Source: JBDREC01 sp043820105 [NCBI: Pseudomonadota bacterium]
GTDB taxonomy: Bacteria > Bdellovibrionota_F > JAHFAK01
Direction: 5' to 3'
DNA: 64,000 bases
Assembly (NCBI GenBank): GCA_043820105.1
Contig: JBDREC010000099.1
Span: 1 to 64,000, forward strand
Both the position numbers and the translations under genes were made by a program. Under the pieces are notes generated by a model, which was given only the letters and a program-made list of their open reading frames with translations, was not told the DNA's origin and did no database searches. Numbering within the stretch: the stretch's first letter is position 1; the number at the start of each line of letters is the position of its first letter. Below are positions 8,967-18,237 of the stretch, piece after piece.

Positions 8967-9486
8967 TTTTTAAACCCTCTTTTATTTTTATAATAGCCCT
9001 GCTTATTATTTTTCTAATATTTTGTTCTTTTTTATTTAGCCTTGTACCTATGTCTGCAAAGCTTAAATCTTCATAATATCTTGAATTAATCGCATTTTTT
9101 TGTTCATCAGTTAAAGTCAATATCTGCTCCTCAATTTTTTCAATATCTATAACTTTATTTTCTTCGGGTGATAAAAGTCTTTCAACATTGGAGGAATGTT
9201 TTCTTAGCTTTTCCTTTCTATAATTGCTTACAAAAAGATTATGCGCAATTGTAAAAAACCAGGCTTCAACGCGATATTTAGGATTATATATTCCTCTCTT
9301 CTTATGTATGATCTGAAAAAAGTCCTGCAGCAAATCTTCAGCTGTGTTTTTATTACCAGTTTTATTTATAAAATAAGCAAAAATTTTACCCTTAAACCGC
9401 TTGTAAAGAAGTTCAAATGCCTTGTAATTGCTGCTTCTGTATAAGAGCATCAATTCCTTATTGTTTAAACTATTTAGGTTTCTCAT
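8953..9486 (-). CDS. ECF-type RNA polymerase sigma factor
   Basis: 177 residues with the two-domain ECF layout. Region 2 (about 20-95) contains AEDLLQDFFQIIHKK and RVEAWFFTIAHNLFVSNYRK. Region 4 (about 120-172) contains LTDEQKNAINSRYYEDLSF and a helix-turn-helix ending IISRAIIKIKEGL. It directs RNA polymerase to a private promoter set. The downstream overlapping membrane gene is its likely regulator. The gene probably activates its own promoter in the 65-base gap before the MntP gene stop. Confidence 0.9.
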   Translation of the reverse strand: MRNLNSLNNKELMLLYRSSNYKAFELLYKRFKGKIFAYFINKTGNKNTAEDLLQDFFQIIHKKRGIYNPKYRVEAWFFTIAHNLFVSNYRKEKLRKHSSNVERLLSPEENKVIDIEKIEEQILTLTDEQKNAINSRYYEDLSFADIGTRLNKKEQNIRKIISRAIIKIKEGLKNEIR

Positions 9487-9551
9487 ATATATATACGTTT
9501 GATTGATAAAATTTGTGACATTCTAAATGTTTTATTTTTAATTTTCAATGC

Positions 9552-10106
9552 TTATATGGTGTGCTCTATCAAAATCTTTAAGCCTATTGCAATTAATATT
9601 AATCCCCCAAATGTTTCGATGATTGTTTCATTGCAGATTCGTTTTATTTGTTTTCCTAAGTTTAAGCCAGTAATAGATAGGAAAAATGTAATTAAGCCAA
9701 TCATTAGTACTGGTAAAATTATATTAATATCTAGAATTGAAAATGTTATACCTATTACAAAGGCATCTATACTTGTGGCTATTGAAAGAGCAAGTATCAT
9801 GGTATTTGAGATTAGTGGACGACATTCATTTTTGACCTTCCTTGATTGATAAATCATTTTCGCCCCAACAGCAAAAAGCAAAAAAAAGGCAATCCAATGG
9901 TCAATAGAGCTAATATAGATTTTGAAACTAATACCTAAGAGCCATCCAAGAACAGGCATAAATGCTTGGAAAAATGCAAAAGAAAAGGCGATTTTTAAAA
10001 TAGTTTTTCTATTAATTTTCGAATAATAAATTGAGCTGCAAATTGATACAGCAAAGCAATCAAGAGCTAGGGCTATCGAAATGATAATTATTGTGATGAA
10101 TTCCAT
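9552..10106 (-). CDS. mntP: MntP-type manganese efflux pump
   Basis: 184 residues and about six membrane helices arranged as two related halves, the length and pattern of MntP (DUF204). The first half has ALALDCFAVSIC, the second ALSIATSIDAFVIGI; the two buried Asp residues are the conserved metal ligands of the family. It starts directly at the end of the ACR3 gene (ATG and preceding TAA adjacent at 10106/10107), so it belongs to the metal-export operon. In that setting the actual ion may not be manganese. Confidence 0.8.
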   Translation of the reverse strand: MEFITIIIISIALALDCFAVSICSSIYYSKINRKTILKIAFSFAFFQAFMPVLGWLLGISFKIYISSIDHWIAFFLLFAVGAKMIYQSRKVKNECRPLISNTMILALSIATSIDAFVIGITFSILDINIILPVLMIGLITFFLSITGLNLGKQIKRICNETIIETFGGLILIAIGLKILIEHTI

Positions 10107-11276
10107 TTAATTAAATTGATTCTTTGTTCGTTTGCAAATTCCAACAAGCATCAGCATTACTGGAACTTCAATTAATACACCAACAACCGTAGCCAGGGCT
10201 GCTCCAGATGAAAGTCCAAAGATCATGGTTGCTGTTGCTATGGCTACTTCAAAGTGATTGCTTGCTCCAATCATTGCAGTGGGAGCTGCGTCTTCATATT
10301 TAAGTTTCGCTATTTTGGCGAACCAATAGGTTATGACAAATATAAAAATTGTCTGAATAAATAATGGAATTGCAATCCAAAGAATTGTTAGTGGCTTTGT
10401 TGTAATAACCTCACCCTTGAATGAAAAAAGTAGAATTAAGGTAAGTAATAAAGAAAAAATTGAAATTGGAGTGAGTTTATTAATGAATTTATTTAAAAAC
10501 CAAGCCTCTCCTTTTATTTTAATAATTAATTTTCTGGAAAAGTATCCAGCAAGAAGTGGGAGAGCTACATAAATGCTAATTGAAAGAAAAAGCGCTTGCC
10601 ATGGAACGGGTAATCTGCCAACCCCTAGTAAAAAGCCACCCAATGGACCATATAAAAAAAGCATTATTAAAGAATTGATCGCTACCATAACAAGAGTATG
10701 AGCATCATTTCCTTTTGCCAGGTATCCCCATACTAAGACCATGGCTGTGCAAGGGGCTATACCAAGTAATATGCATCCAGCTAAATAACTTCTCCATAAG
10801 GGGATTTGTAAAAGTTTCACACCATTTTGCATGATTACAGTACCAGCACCATGGGTGGAACCTACAATCCAGTCAGCTCCCAGGGGAAGTCTTACAAAGT
10901 CAAAAGCATCGGCTCCAATAAAGTTTTTAAAAAAGATTCCCAGGAAAATATAAGAAATTGCGTACATTGTAAAAGGCTTTATTAACCAATTTACTACAAG
11001 TGTAATTGATACTGGTTTAAAAGATTTGCCAGCTTTAATAACATTGTCAAAGTCAATTTTTACCATGATTGGATACATCATGAAAAACAAACAAATTGCT
11101 ATTGGTATTGAAATTATAGGTGTATTATTTGTTGAAATAGCTAAACCATCCAAACAATATGCAAAGTTTGGAGCTAATTTCCCAAGTAAAATTCCAAAAA
11201 AAATACAAATTATTACCCAAAGACTTAAATATTTTTCAAAAAAACCTAGCTTGCTTTTATTTAAAGATTCTGACAT
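10107..11276 (-). CDS. acr3: ACR3-family arsenite efflux permease
   Basis: 389 residues with about ten membrane helices. Family signatures include the stretch [15 protein letters not shown] (conserved Cys of the translocation site, near residue 177) and a conserved [22 protein letters not shown] near the C-terminus. It exports arsenite (and antimonite in some relatives) using the proton motive force. It is followed immediately by MntP. No arsenate reductase or ArsR-type repressor is visible nearby. Confidence 0.88.
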   Translation of the reverse strand: MSESLNKSKLGFFEKYLSLWVIICIFFGILLGKLAPNFAYCLDGLAISTNNTPIISIPIAICLFFMMYPIMVKIDFDNVIKAGKSFKPVSITLVVNWLIKPFTMYAISYIFLGIFFKNFIGADAFDFVRLPLGADWIVGSTHGAGTVIMQNGVKLLQIPLWRSYLAGCILLGIAPCTAMVLVWGYLAKGNDAHTLVMVAINSLIMLFLYGPLGGFLLGVGRLPVPWQALFLSISIYVALPLLAGYFSRKLIIKIKGEAWFLNKFINKLTPISIFSLLLTLILLFSFKGEVITTKPLTILWIAIPLFIQTIFIFVITYWFAKIAKLKYEDAAPTAMIGASNHFEVAIATATMIFGLSSGAALATVVGVLIEVPVMLMLVGICKRTKNQFN

Positions 11277-11371
11277 TTTTTTTCCTTATATATTGGTTTT
11301 TAGAAATTACTTATTTATTAATGGTTTTATATTTTGAAAAGTTTAATTCTTCAATGGAAAAGTTTTATTAG

Positions 11372-11965
11372 TTATTCTTTTTTTGCATCATAAACCAAGG
11401 TTCCACATTTTGGCATTTTTTTAGGATAATAAGGGTTCTTAACTTCCTTGCCCTTATCTATCCATGGCATTTTCGCCATAGTACAGTAGAAACCATTAAA
11501 TTCTTTACTAACTTCATATTTCATTAGAACTTGAATAAGTTTTTGATTAGCTTTTCCAAAATGTTCTAATTTTGAGGAGTGCAGTTTGGAGTTATTTAGG
11601 GCTTTAAGATCTTTTTCAATGTTTAATAAAAGCTCAGTTAGTTTTTCATGAGACTTGTTTAATAATTTTTTAGTAGTGTTAATTTTATTTAATATAATAT
11701 TAACTTGAACAGAAAGAGGCTCTAGTTTTTCATTAAAAAGAATATCATGCAGTATCTTGTCTTCTGTTATTACTGTTTCTAGACTTTTAAGGATTGTCTC
11801 ATCAAGTTTTATTCTATCTTTATTCATTTCAGAATGGTTTTCATTAGCTTTCATGTTTGAATGATCATGCATCTTTTCTTCTGAAAAAGATGGGATTGAA
11901 AAAAGTAAAATAGAAAATATCATTAGTGTGATTCTTATAAATAGTGTATTAAATTTATTTTTCAT
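11372..11965 (-). CDS. Periplasmic metal-binding-type protein with DUF3347-like C-terminus
   Basis: 197 residues. A signal peptide (to about residue 28, SFSEE) is followed by a His/Met-rich stretch (KMHDHSNMKANENHSEM), a helical middle, and a C-terminal FYCTMAKMPWIDKGKEV, then NPYYPKKMPKCG. That ending is the DUF3347-type signature found alone or fused to CusB proteins in copper efflux operons. It lies 28 bases downstream of cusA. It probably binds Cu/Ag in the periplasm and passes it to the Cus pump; the role is inferred from motif and context. Confidence 0.75.
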   Translation of the reverse strand: MKNKFNTLFIRITLMIFSILLFSIPSFSEEKMHDHSNMKANENHSEMNKDRIKLDETILKSLETVITEDKILHDILFNEKLEPLSVQVNIILNKINTTKKLLNKSHEKLTELLLNIEKDLKALNNSKLHSSKLEHFGKANQKLIQVLMKYEVSKEFNGFYCTMAKMPWIDKGKEVKNPYYPKKMPKCGTLVYDAKKE

Positions 11966-11993
11966 GCTAATCTCCTCTTTTTTATATTTAAAA

Positions 11994-14900
11994 TTAATTG
12001 AAATCTTTTCTATGTTTAAAATTTTTCCAGAGCAAGTATATTGCTGGAATAATTATTAGTGTTAAAATGGTTGAGGATATAAGACCTCCAACCATTGGAG
12101 CTGCGATTCTTTTCATAACCCTTGTGCCTGTTTCAGTTCCAAACATGATTGGTAAAAGTCCAATTAAAGTAGTTGCAACAGTCATTATCTTGGGTCTTAC
12201 TCTGTCAACTGCACCTTCTGTTATAATCGTTTTTAAATCGCTAAGATTTTTTAGTTTTCCTTGGCTAAGCCACCTATTATAAACTTCATCTAGATAGACA
12301 AGCATTACAACCCCTGTTTCAGCAGCTAGGCCTGCTAAGGCAATAAATCCAACAGCAACAGCTACTGATAAATTGTAATTTGAAAAATACATGAGCCATA
12401 TGCCTCCAACTAAGGCAAATGGCAAAGTTCCCATTACAATTATGCTTTCAGTAACACTTTTAAAGTGTATAAATAGTATAAGGAAAATAATTATTAATGT
12501 TAAAGGCACAATTACTTGAAGCTTTTTGTTGGCTCTTTCCATGTATTCATATTGGCCTGACCAAACAATTGAAATTCCACTTGGAACATCTATTTCAGCA
12601 GACACGATTGCTTTTGCTTTTTTAACATATCCACCGATATCTGAGGATTTTAAATCAACATATATCCAGGCAGTTTGTTTGGAATTTTCACTTTTAATAG
12701 CAGGCGGTCCTTTCACAATTTTAATATCAGCTACATTAGAAAGTGGAACAGCATGACCCATGGGAGTTTGGACAGCTAAATCTTTTAGCTTATCTATATT
12801 ATTTCGAAGTTCTCTTGGGTATCTAACATTAATTGGATACCTTTCAAGTCCTTCAATTGTATAGCTTATATTCATGCCTCCGATTGCGCTTTTAATTACA
12901 TTTTGCACATCATCAATTGTAAGACCAAACCGCGCTGCATTCTCCCTGTTTATGTCTATATCTATATAATTTCCTCCAACTACACGTTCTGAGTATACTG
13001 ATAATGTTTCAGGAAGTTTTCTAAGTGTTGCTTCAATCTTTTTACCTAATTCAGATAACTTTTCTAAATCTGCACCCAATAATTTGATTCCAACTGGTGT
13101 TTTAATACCTGTGGCAAGCATATCAATTCTTGTTTTTATTGGCATTGTCCAGGCATTCGTTAGCCCTGGGAGCTGCACCATTGAATCAAGTTCTTTAATT
13201 ATATCTTCAATAGTTTTATTTTTTGGCCATGTCTTTTGATCTGTTAAAATAATATGTGTTTCAATCATTGAAAGTGGAGCAGGGTCAGTTGCAGTTTCAG
13301 CTCGTCCTATTTTACCTAAAACATGTTTAACCTGAGGATGGGTTTTTATAATCTTATCTGTTTGCTGCAAAAGTTCTTTTGCTTTTGTTATACTGATTCC
13401 TGGAGGAGTTGTTGGCATGTAAAGAAGATCTCCCTCATTTAAAGGAGGCATAAATTCTGATCCTAGTTTATTAAATGGTAAAATTGTAATTAGTAATATT
13501 CCTAGAGCAATAAGTATTGTTGATTTTGGAAAACGTAGAACAGCAGCAATTATTGGTTTATAAATTTTTATAAATAATTTGCTAATTGGATTTTTGCTTT
13601 CTTTTAATATTTTACCTCTTACAAAATAAAACATTAAAACAGGAATTATTGTTATGGCTAAAAGTGCCGAAGATGCCATAGCGAAAGTTTTAGTAAAAGC
13701 AAGTGGTGTAAAAAGTCTACCCTCTTGTTGCTCTAAAGAAAATACTGGTAAAAAGCTTATTGTGATTATTATAAGTGAGAAAAATAGGGCCGGACCAACT
13801 TCTTTTGCTGCTTTTTTTACAACTTCTTCTTGTGATAAGCCGACATCTCGTTCTATATGCTTATGCAGATTTTCAACCATAACAACAGAAGCATCAACCA
13901 TTACTCCAATTGCAATTGCAATTCCTCCAAGAGACATAATGTTTGCATTAATTCCAAACAATCTCATTAAAATGAAACTTATTAAAACACCAACAGGAAG
14001 CGTGATAATGGCAACAAAAGCTGAGCGTAGATGGAGTAAAAATAAAATGATAATTAGTGCAACAACTATTATTTCCTCAGTTAATTTTGTTTTTAATGTG
14101 TTTATAGCATCTTTAATTAATTCAGATCTGTCATAAGATGTTTGAATTTGAACTCCATCAGGTAGGCTTTTCTTTAAATCCTCGAGTTTTTCCTTTACAC
14201 GCTCAATTACCTTAAGAGCATTTTCTCCATATCTAATTAGAACAATACCTGATACAACTTCACCTTCTCCGTCAGCTTCCATTATTCCTCGTCTAATTTC
14301 AGGACCTATTCCAATATTTGCAACTTGTTTTAACAATATTGGAACATGATTATCTTTATCCATTCCTATTGGAATATTTTCTAAGTCTTTGATGTTCGTA
14401 ATATAACCCTTTCCTCTTACCATGAACTCGGTTTCACCCATTTCAATTAGCTTTCCACCAACGTCAATATTTGATTTTTTTATAGCCATATTCACTGTTT
14501 CAAGGCTTATATTGTAAGCTCTTAATTTTTCAGGATCTACCTCAACTTGATATTGCTTTACAAATCCGCCAGCTGAGGCCACCTCTGAAACACCTTCAAG
14601 GCTCATAAGTTCATATTTCAAAAACCAATCTTGAATTGATCTAAGTTGACCTAAGTCATGCTTATCTGATTTTAAGGAATAAAGATAAACCCAACCAACT
14701 CCTGTTGCATCAGGACCAAGTTGAGGATTTACATTTTGTGGAAGTCTTCCTGAGACGAAGTTTAAATATTCTAAGACACGGGATCTTGCCCAATAAAGAT
14801 CTGTTCCATCTTCAAAAATTACATAAACCATAGAAAAACCGAAAAACGAATAGCCTCTAACGGTTTTTGCATAAGGAACTGATAACATAGCGGTTGTGAG

Positions 14901-15104
14901 GGGATATGTAACCTGATCTTCAACAACCTGAGGAGCTTGTCCAGAATATTCGGTATAAACAATGACCTGCACATCTGATAAATCAGGAATTGCGTCAATT
15001 GGAGTATTAATGACAGACCAAATTCCAATAGCTATAATGACAAAAGAAATTATTAGAATTAAAAATCTATTTTCTATACTTTTATCAATAATCCAATTTA
15101 TCAT
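11994..15104 (-). CDS. cusA: Heavy-metal efflux RND transporter, CusA family
   Basis: 1036 residues, the normal length for CusA/CzcA. It has 12 membrane helices in the RND layout with two large periplasmic loops. Signatures: QVIVYTEYSGQAPQVVEDQV near residue 45, GGIAIAIGVMVDASVVMVEN near 395 (helix 4 with the proton-relay Asp), and GKIGRAETATDPAPLSMIET in the second loop. The metal is likely Cu(I)/Ag(I), because the partner proteins carry copper-type domains, though CzcA-like proteins for Zn/Co look similar. Its ATG overlaps the cusB stop by four bases (15101-15104). Confidence 0.93.
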   Translation of the reverse strand: MINWIIDKSIENRFLILIISFVIIAIGIWSVINTPIDAIPDLSDVQVIVYTEYSGQAPQVVEDQVTYPLTTAMLSVPYAKTVRGYSFFGFSMVYVIFEDGTDLYWARSRVLEYLNFVSGRLPQNVNPQLGPDATGVGWVYLYSLKSDKHDLGQLRSIQDWFLKYELMSLEGVSEVASAGGFVKQYQVEVDPEKLRAYNISLETVNMAIKKSNIDVGGKLIEMGETEFMVRGKGYITNIKDLENIPIGMDKDNHVPILLKQVANIGIGPEIRRGIMEADGEGEVVSGIVLIRYGENALKVIERVKEKLEDLKKSLPDGVQIQTSYDRSELIKDAINTLKTKLTEEIIVVALIIILFLLHLRSAFVAIITLPVGVLISFILMRLFGINANIMSLGGIAIAIGVMVDASVVMVENLHKHIERDVGLSQEEVVKKAAKEVGPALFFSLIIITISFLPVFSLEQQEGRLFTPLAFTKTFAMASSALLAITIIPVLMFYFVRGKILKESKNPISKLFIKIYKPIIAAVLRFPKSTILIALGILLITILPFNKLGSEFMPPLNEGDLLYMPTTPPGISITKAKELLQQTDKIIKTHPQVKHVLGKIGRAETATDPAPLSMIETHIILTDQKTWPKNKTIEDIIKELDSMVQLPGLTNAWTMPIKTRIDMLATGIKTPVGIKLLGADLEKLSELGKKIEATLRKLPETLSVYSERVVGGNYIDIDINRENAARFGLTIDDVQNVIKSAIGGMNISYTIEGLERYPINVRYPRELRNNIDKLKDLAVQTPMGHAVPLSNVADIKIVKGPPAIKSENSKQTAWIYVDLKSSDIGGYVKKAKAIVSAEIDVPSGISIVWSGQYEYMERANKKLQVIVPLTLIIIFLILFIHFKSVTESIIVMGTLPFALVGGIWLMYFSNYNLSVAVAVGFIALAGLAAETGVVMLVYLDEVYNRWLSQGKLKNLSDLKTIITEGAVDRVRPKIMTVATTLIGLLPIMFGTETGTRVMKRIAAPMVGGLISSTILTLIIIPAIYLLWKNFKHRKDFN

Positions 15105-16483
15105 TGTTTTTTCCTTTCTGATAAAAGTTTTGAAACTGCTTCCTGCAGTTGAGATTCAGAATCAAGAAGGAACTGACCAGATGTCACAATTATATCGCCT
15201 TCATGTAGGCCTTCTAAAATTTCAGTATTATTGTTTGCTGTTAATCCTGTGATGACCTCACTATAATTAAATTTACCCTCATTTTCAGATAAAAATACAA
15301 TTTGTCTTTCTCCAGTATTTATTATTGCCTCTGTTGGAATATATAAGACATTTTCCTTGTTGATTGCTTTAATCCTGACTGTTGCAAACATACCTGGTTT
15401 AAGTGCAATTCCAGTGTTTGGAAATTCTAGTCTTACTTTTACTGTTCTTGATTTCATGTTTAGAGTTGGATAAATGTAAGAAACTTTTCCTTCCCAAAAC
15501 TTTCCTTTTTGAAACGATAGTTCCATTGTAGCATTCTGTCCTAACTCAATCCAGGGGGCATCATGTTCATAGATATGAGTGTTAACCCAGATTTTTTTAA
15601 GGTTTCCTATTTTATATAAATCAGAACCAGCTTGTACTTTTGTTCCTTGGACTATATTTTTATGAAGAACATAGCCTGAGCTTGGGGCTTTGATTGTTAC
15701 AGTTCTAAAGGTTTGTTTTTTTGTTTCAATTTTTAGTAAAAAACTATCTGGAAGTTCCCAATAACGTAATCTTTTTTTTGATGCTTTATATAGTTCACTA
15801 TCTTTACCAGCGCTTTTTAATGCTAGTAAGTATTCTTCTTGGGCAGAAACAAGCTCAGGGGAATATATTTCAAATAATTGATCACCTTTGTTTACTTTTT
15901 GACCTGTTTCTTCCACATAAAGCTTTTCTATCCAACCTGAATATCTAAGATTTACAACAGATATTTCATCTTCTGCTACTTCAACTTCACCAATTGTACG
16001 AATATTTTTAGATAGATTTCCTTTTTTTACAAGGGTAGTTCTAATTCCCATGTTTTGCACAACTCGGGGATCAATTTTAATAATATTTGTATCATTTGTC
16101 CCGGCATTATTTTCATAAACTGGAACAAGATCCATTCCCATTGGAGACTTGCCTGGATTATCAGATATATATGTAGGATCCATTGGTGCTACCCAATGTT
16201 TAATCTTTTTTTCTTTTGCTTCCTCAGCACTTTTATTATTGTTTTTCATTGGAACTAAATCCATACCGCAAATTGGGCATGTGCCAGGTTCATTTTGAAC
16301 TACCTCTGGATGCATGCCGCAAGTATAAAGGGTTTCATGGTTGTGAATACTTGTTTCTTCGGTTGAAGTTCCATGATCTCTATGGTTTACAGTAGTTGTA
16401 TTAATAAAAAATAATTTAAAAATAAGCATTCCCAAAATAATACCAAAAATTAGTATTGAAAAATATTTTAAATTTAATTTCAT
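15101..16483 (-). CDS. cusB: Metal efflux periplasmic adaptor, CusB family
   Basis: 460 residues. An N-terminal membrane anchor (about 7-29) is followed by a heavy-metal-binding domain with YTCGMHPEVV and CPICGMDLVPM (about 53-80) and a second degenerate copy (WVAPMDP, PMGMDLVPV, about 101-127). Barrel-sandwich, helical hairpin and beta-barrel adaptor segments follow. The conserved Met and Cys residues would collect Cu/Ag for CusA. The second metal domain has lost its cysteines. A good ribosome-binding site (TAGGAG) precedes the ATG. Middle gene of cusC-cusB-cusA. Confidence 0.93.
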   Translation of the reverse strand: MKLNLKYFSILIFGIILGMLIFKLFFINTTTVNHRDHGTSTEETSIHNHETLYTCGMHPEVVQNEPGTCPICGMDLVPMKNNNKSAEEAKEKKIKHWVAPMDPTYISDNPGKSPMGMDLVPVYENNAGTNDTNIIKIDPRVVQNMGIRTTLVKKGNLSKNIRTIGEVEVAEDEISVVNLRYSGWIEKLYVEETGQKVNKGDQLFEIYSPELVSAQEEYLLALKSAGKDSELYKASKKRLRYWELPDSFLLKIETKKQTFRTVTIKAPSSGYVLHKNIVQGTKVQAGSDLYKIGNLKKIWVNTHIYEHDAPWIELGQNATMELSFQKGKFWEGKVSYIYPTLNMKSRTVKVRLEFPNTGIALKPGMFATVRIKAINKENVLYIPTEAIINTGERQIVFLSENEGKFNYSEVITGLTANNNTEILEGLHEGDIIVTSGQFLLDSESQLQEAVSKLLSERKKQ

Positions 16484-16516
16484 TTTTTCACTCCTAGATA
16501 ATTTAATTTGATCGTT

Positions 16517-16537
16517 ATCCTGAACTTTTTCCAGGAT
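16517..16537. other. Short palindrome between cusC and cusB
   Basis: ATCCTG at 16517-16522 and CAGGAT at 16532-16537 form a perfect 6-bp stem with a 9-base loop. It sits in the 58-base cusC-cusB gap and resembles a short dispersed ATCCTGAAC..CAGGAT palindrome seen in many bacterial genomes (recalled, not searched). There is no clear T-run, so it is not called a terminator. Confidence 0.4.
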
Positions 16538-16541
16538 CTAA

Positions 16542-17798
16542 TTACAAGCTTTTACCAATTATTGTTTCCACTTTTATTTTTTCTATTTTAGTGCCTATTT
16601 TTGAAACGATTAGTGTTTTTTCAAACTCGAGCAGCTGAAGTTGTGCCTCATATAGTGACGAAAAATCTGTAATATCAGATTTATAAGCAGATAAAGTAGT
16701 TTGATAAGATGTTTCAGATAAGACAATTAGTTTAGTTTCATAATTATTTGCTTTTTTGTAAGCCCTCATCCAATTTGCCATAGAATGATCGATTTTAGAT
16801 TTGATTTCATTTAAGGTGTCATTATATCTATTTTCAAAAGACAAGGCATTTTTTAATAACTCGTTTTTTTTATTTTTAAAACTTCCTGTATAATTAACAG
16901 GAATTGGCATTGATATCCCAAATGAAAGAAAATCACGTCCATTGTCCAGACCTGCTTCTTGTCTGATGCTATATCCTCCAAAAACACTCAGATCAGGCCA
17001 TCTTTCAAAATCAATCTGCTCTGCTTTTATTTTTTCCTTTTGGATTATTTCTTTTAAATATTTTAACAGATAATTTCCTTTTTCAGCTAATTCATATAAC
17101 TTTTCATTTGTGTAATTAATTTTATCTGCCATAAAAAAAGTAGGTGTTTTGATTTCAGTATTTAATTTCCAGTCCATTAGGAAGTTAATCTTGCTTAATT
17201 GTTTAATTTTATCTTTTTTAAAATCTCCTAAATCGTCTGTTAATTTTTCTTTTAATACTTCTAAGCTCAATAAATCTTGCTGCAAGGATTTTCCTGTTTG
17301 ATATTTAGATCTGACAGATAAAATAAGCCCATCTAATAATTTGAGATGTTTTTGGTAAATAATTTCCAGCTCTCGAATTAACATAAGTTTCCAGTAATTA
17401 GAAATTATCTCATATGCTAATTTTTGCTTTTCTTCCTCTAGGTAGTGTTTAGAAGCTTTTAGCTCACTGGATAAAATTGACACTCTTTTTGGATTCTTGC
17501 CTGGAAGCGGGAAAGTTTGTTTTAACATTATTTGAAGTGCAGACATCGCTGTTTCACCCATGGCCAGGGAATTATATGGGGTGTTTAAATAATTAACAGA
17601 TAAAACAGGATCACTCCAAATACTAGAGGCTTCTTTTGCATATTCTAAAGAATCGATTTTGTTGCTTATAGATTCTATGCCTGGATTTAACTTAATCGCC
17701 ATTTTAGCTAATTTATGAGGGTCATCTAATTCATTTCCCCAAACATTACTTATAAAAACCAAAAGAATAAGTAATACTGTTGCAGCTAATTTATTCAT
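16542..17798 (-). CDS. cusC: Outer-membrane efflux protein, CusC/TolC family
   Basis: 418 residues. The signal peptide (to about residue 21, NVWG) has no lipobox. Two halves of long alpha-helices with SILSSELKASKHYLEEEK-type heptads follow, and SFGISMPIPVNY near residue 290 marks a strand region. This is the outer-membrane channel that completes the tripartite Cus pump; genes run cusC, cusB, cusA in transcription order. The promoter for the whole block should lie in the 184-base gap upstream, before the small plus-strand ORF. Confidence 0.88.
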   Translation of the reverse strand: MNKLAATVLLILLVFISNVWGNELDDPHKLAKMAIKLNPGIESISNKIDSLEYAKEASSIWSDPVLSVNYLNTPYNSLAMGETAMSALQIMLKQTFPLPGKNPKRVSILSSELKASKHYLEEEKQKLAYEIISNYWKLMLIRELEIIYQKHLKLLDGLILSVRSKYQTGKSLQQDLLSLEVLKEKLTDDLGDFKKDKIKQLSKINFLMDWKLNTEIKTPTFFMADKINYTNEKLYELAEKGNYLLKYLKEIIQKEKIKAEQIDFERWPDLSVFGGYSIRQEAGLDNGRDFLSFGISMPIPVNYTGSFKNKKNELLKNALSFENRYNDTLNEIKSKIDHSMANWMRAYKKANNYETKLIVLSETSYQTTLSAYKSDITDFSSLYEAQLQLLEFEKTLIVSKIGTKIEKIKVETIIGKSL

Positions 17799-17982
17799 AT
17801 TCTATATCCTTATTTTATAATCTTTTTATGTTAATACGATGCTATGAAGTTTTTTGTGACAAATCGAGTAAATAAAATACGCTTATCTGGCAAAAAGAAT
17901 TGAAATGGCCTATTTAATTCTTGTAATTTGATAAATCATAAATATATTTGATTTAATTATTAATTAGCGGAAAATAATTTAT

Positions 17983-18162
17983 ATGTATAAAATTCTAAGT
18001 ATAATAAATCTCGTAGCTTTTTTATTTGTTATTTCAACATTTCTTATTTTAATTTTTTCAGAAAGATCAAAGAAATTTGTTGATATGGCTGGAAAAAGTG
18101 CAATTGCTTTGATTGGAATGATTATGGTTTTTAGTACTATGATTTTTTTAGCGTACAAGTAA
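17983..18162 (+). CDS. Small two-helix membrane protein (59 aa)
   Basis: ATG 17983 to TAA 18160-18162, 59 residues. Two hydrophobic segments (about 5-24 and 38-56) flank a charged turn, FSERSKKFVDM. The ribosome-binding site is weak (GGAA about 9-12 bases upstream). As at several other genes here, a heptamer array begins in its stop codon, which modestly supports a real gene end. It is divergent from cusC. No function can be inferred; it resembles the 72-residue protein at 21269 only in layout. Confidence 0.5.
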   Translation: MYKILSIINLVAFLFVISTFLILIFSERSKKFVDMAGKSAIALIGMIMVFSTMIFLAYK

Positions 18163-18221
18163 TTTTGAATTTTAAATTTTGAATTATACTATTGAATCTT
18201 AATCCTAATTTTAATCTTTAC
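18160..18221. repeat. Period-7 array followed by period-6 array
   Basis: TAATTTT, GAATTTT, AAATTTT and GAATTAT (18160-18187) start in the stop codon of the small ORF. After a ten-base spacer come hexamers CTTAAT, CCTAAT, TTTAAT and CTTTAC (18198-18221). The tract ends shortly before the stop of the convergent minus-strand gene. Confidence 0.65.
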
Positions 18222-18237
18222 TCTTAAAAAATTGAAC

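Noticed and set aside
9499-9849. 116-residue frame antisense to mntP
   Set aside because: The minus strand holds a clear MntP with both Asp motifs in frame; the antisense frame lacks a ribosome-binding site and family features.
13654-14136. 160-residue open frame antisense to cusA
   Set aside because: It lies wholly inside the cusA gene, which has clear RND motifs in its own frame. The antisense product shows no family features; a shadow frame.
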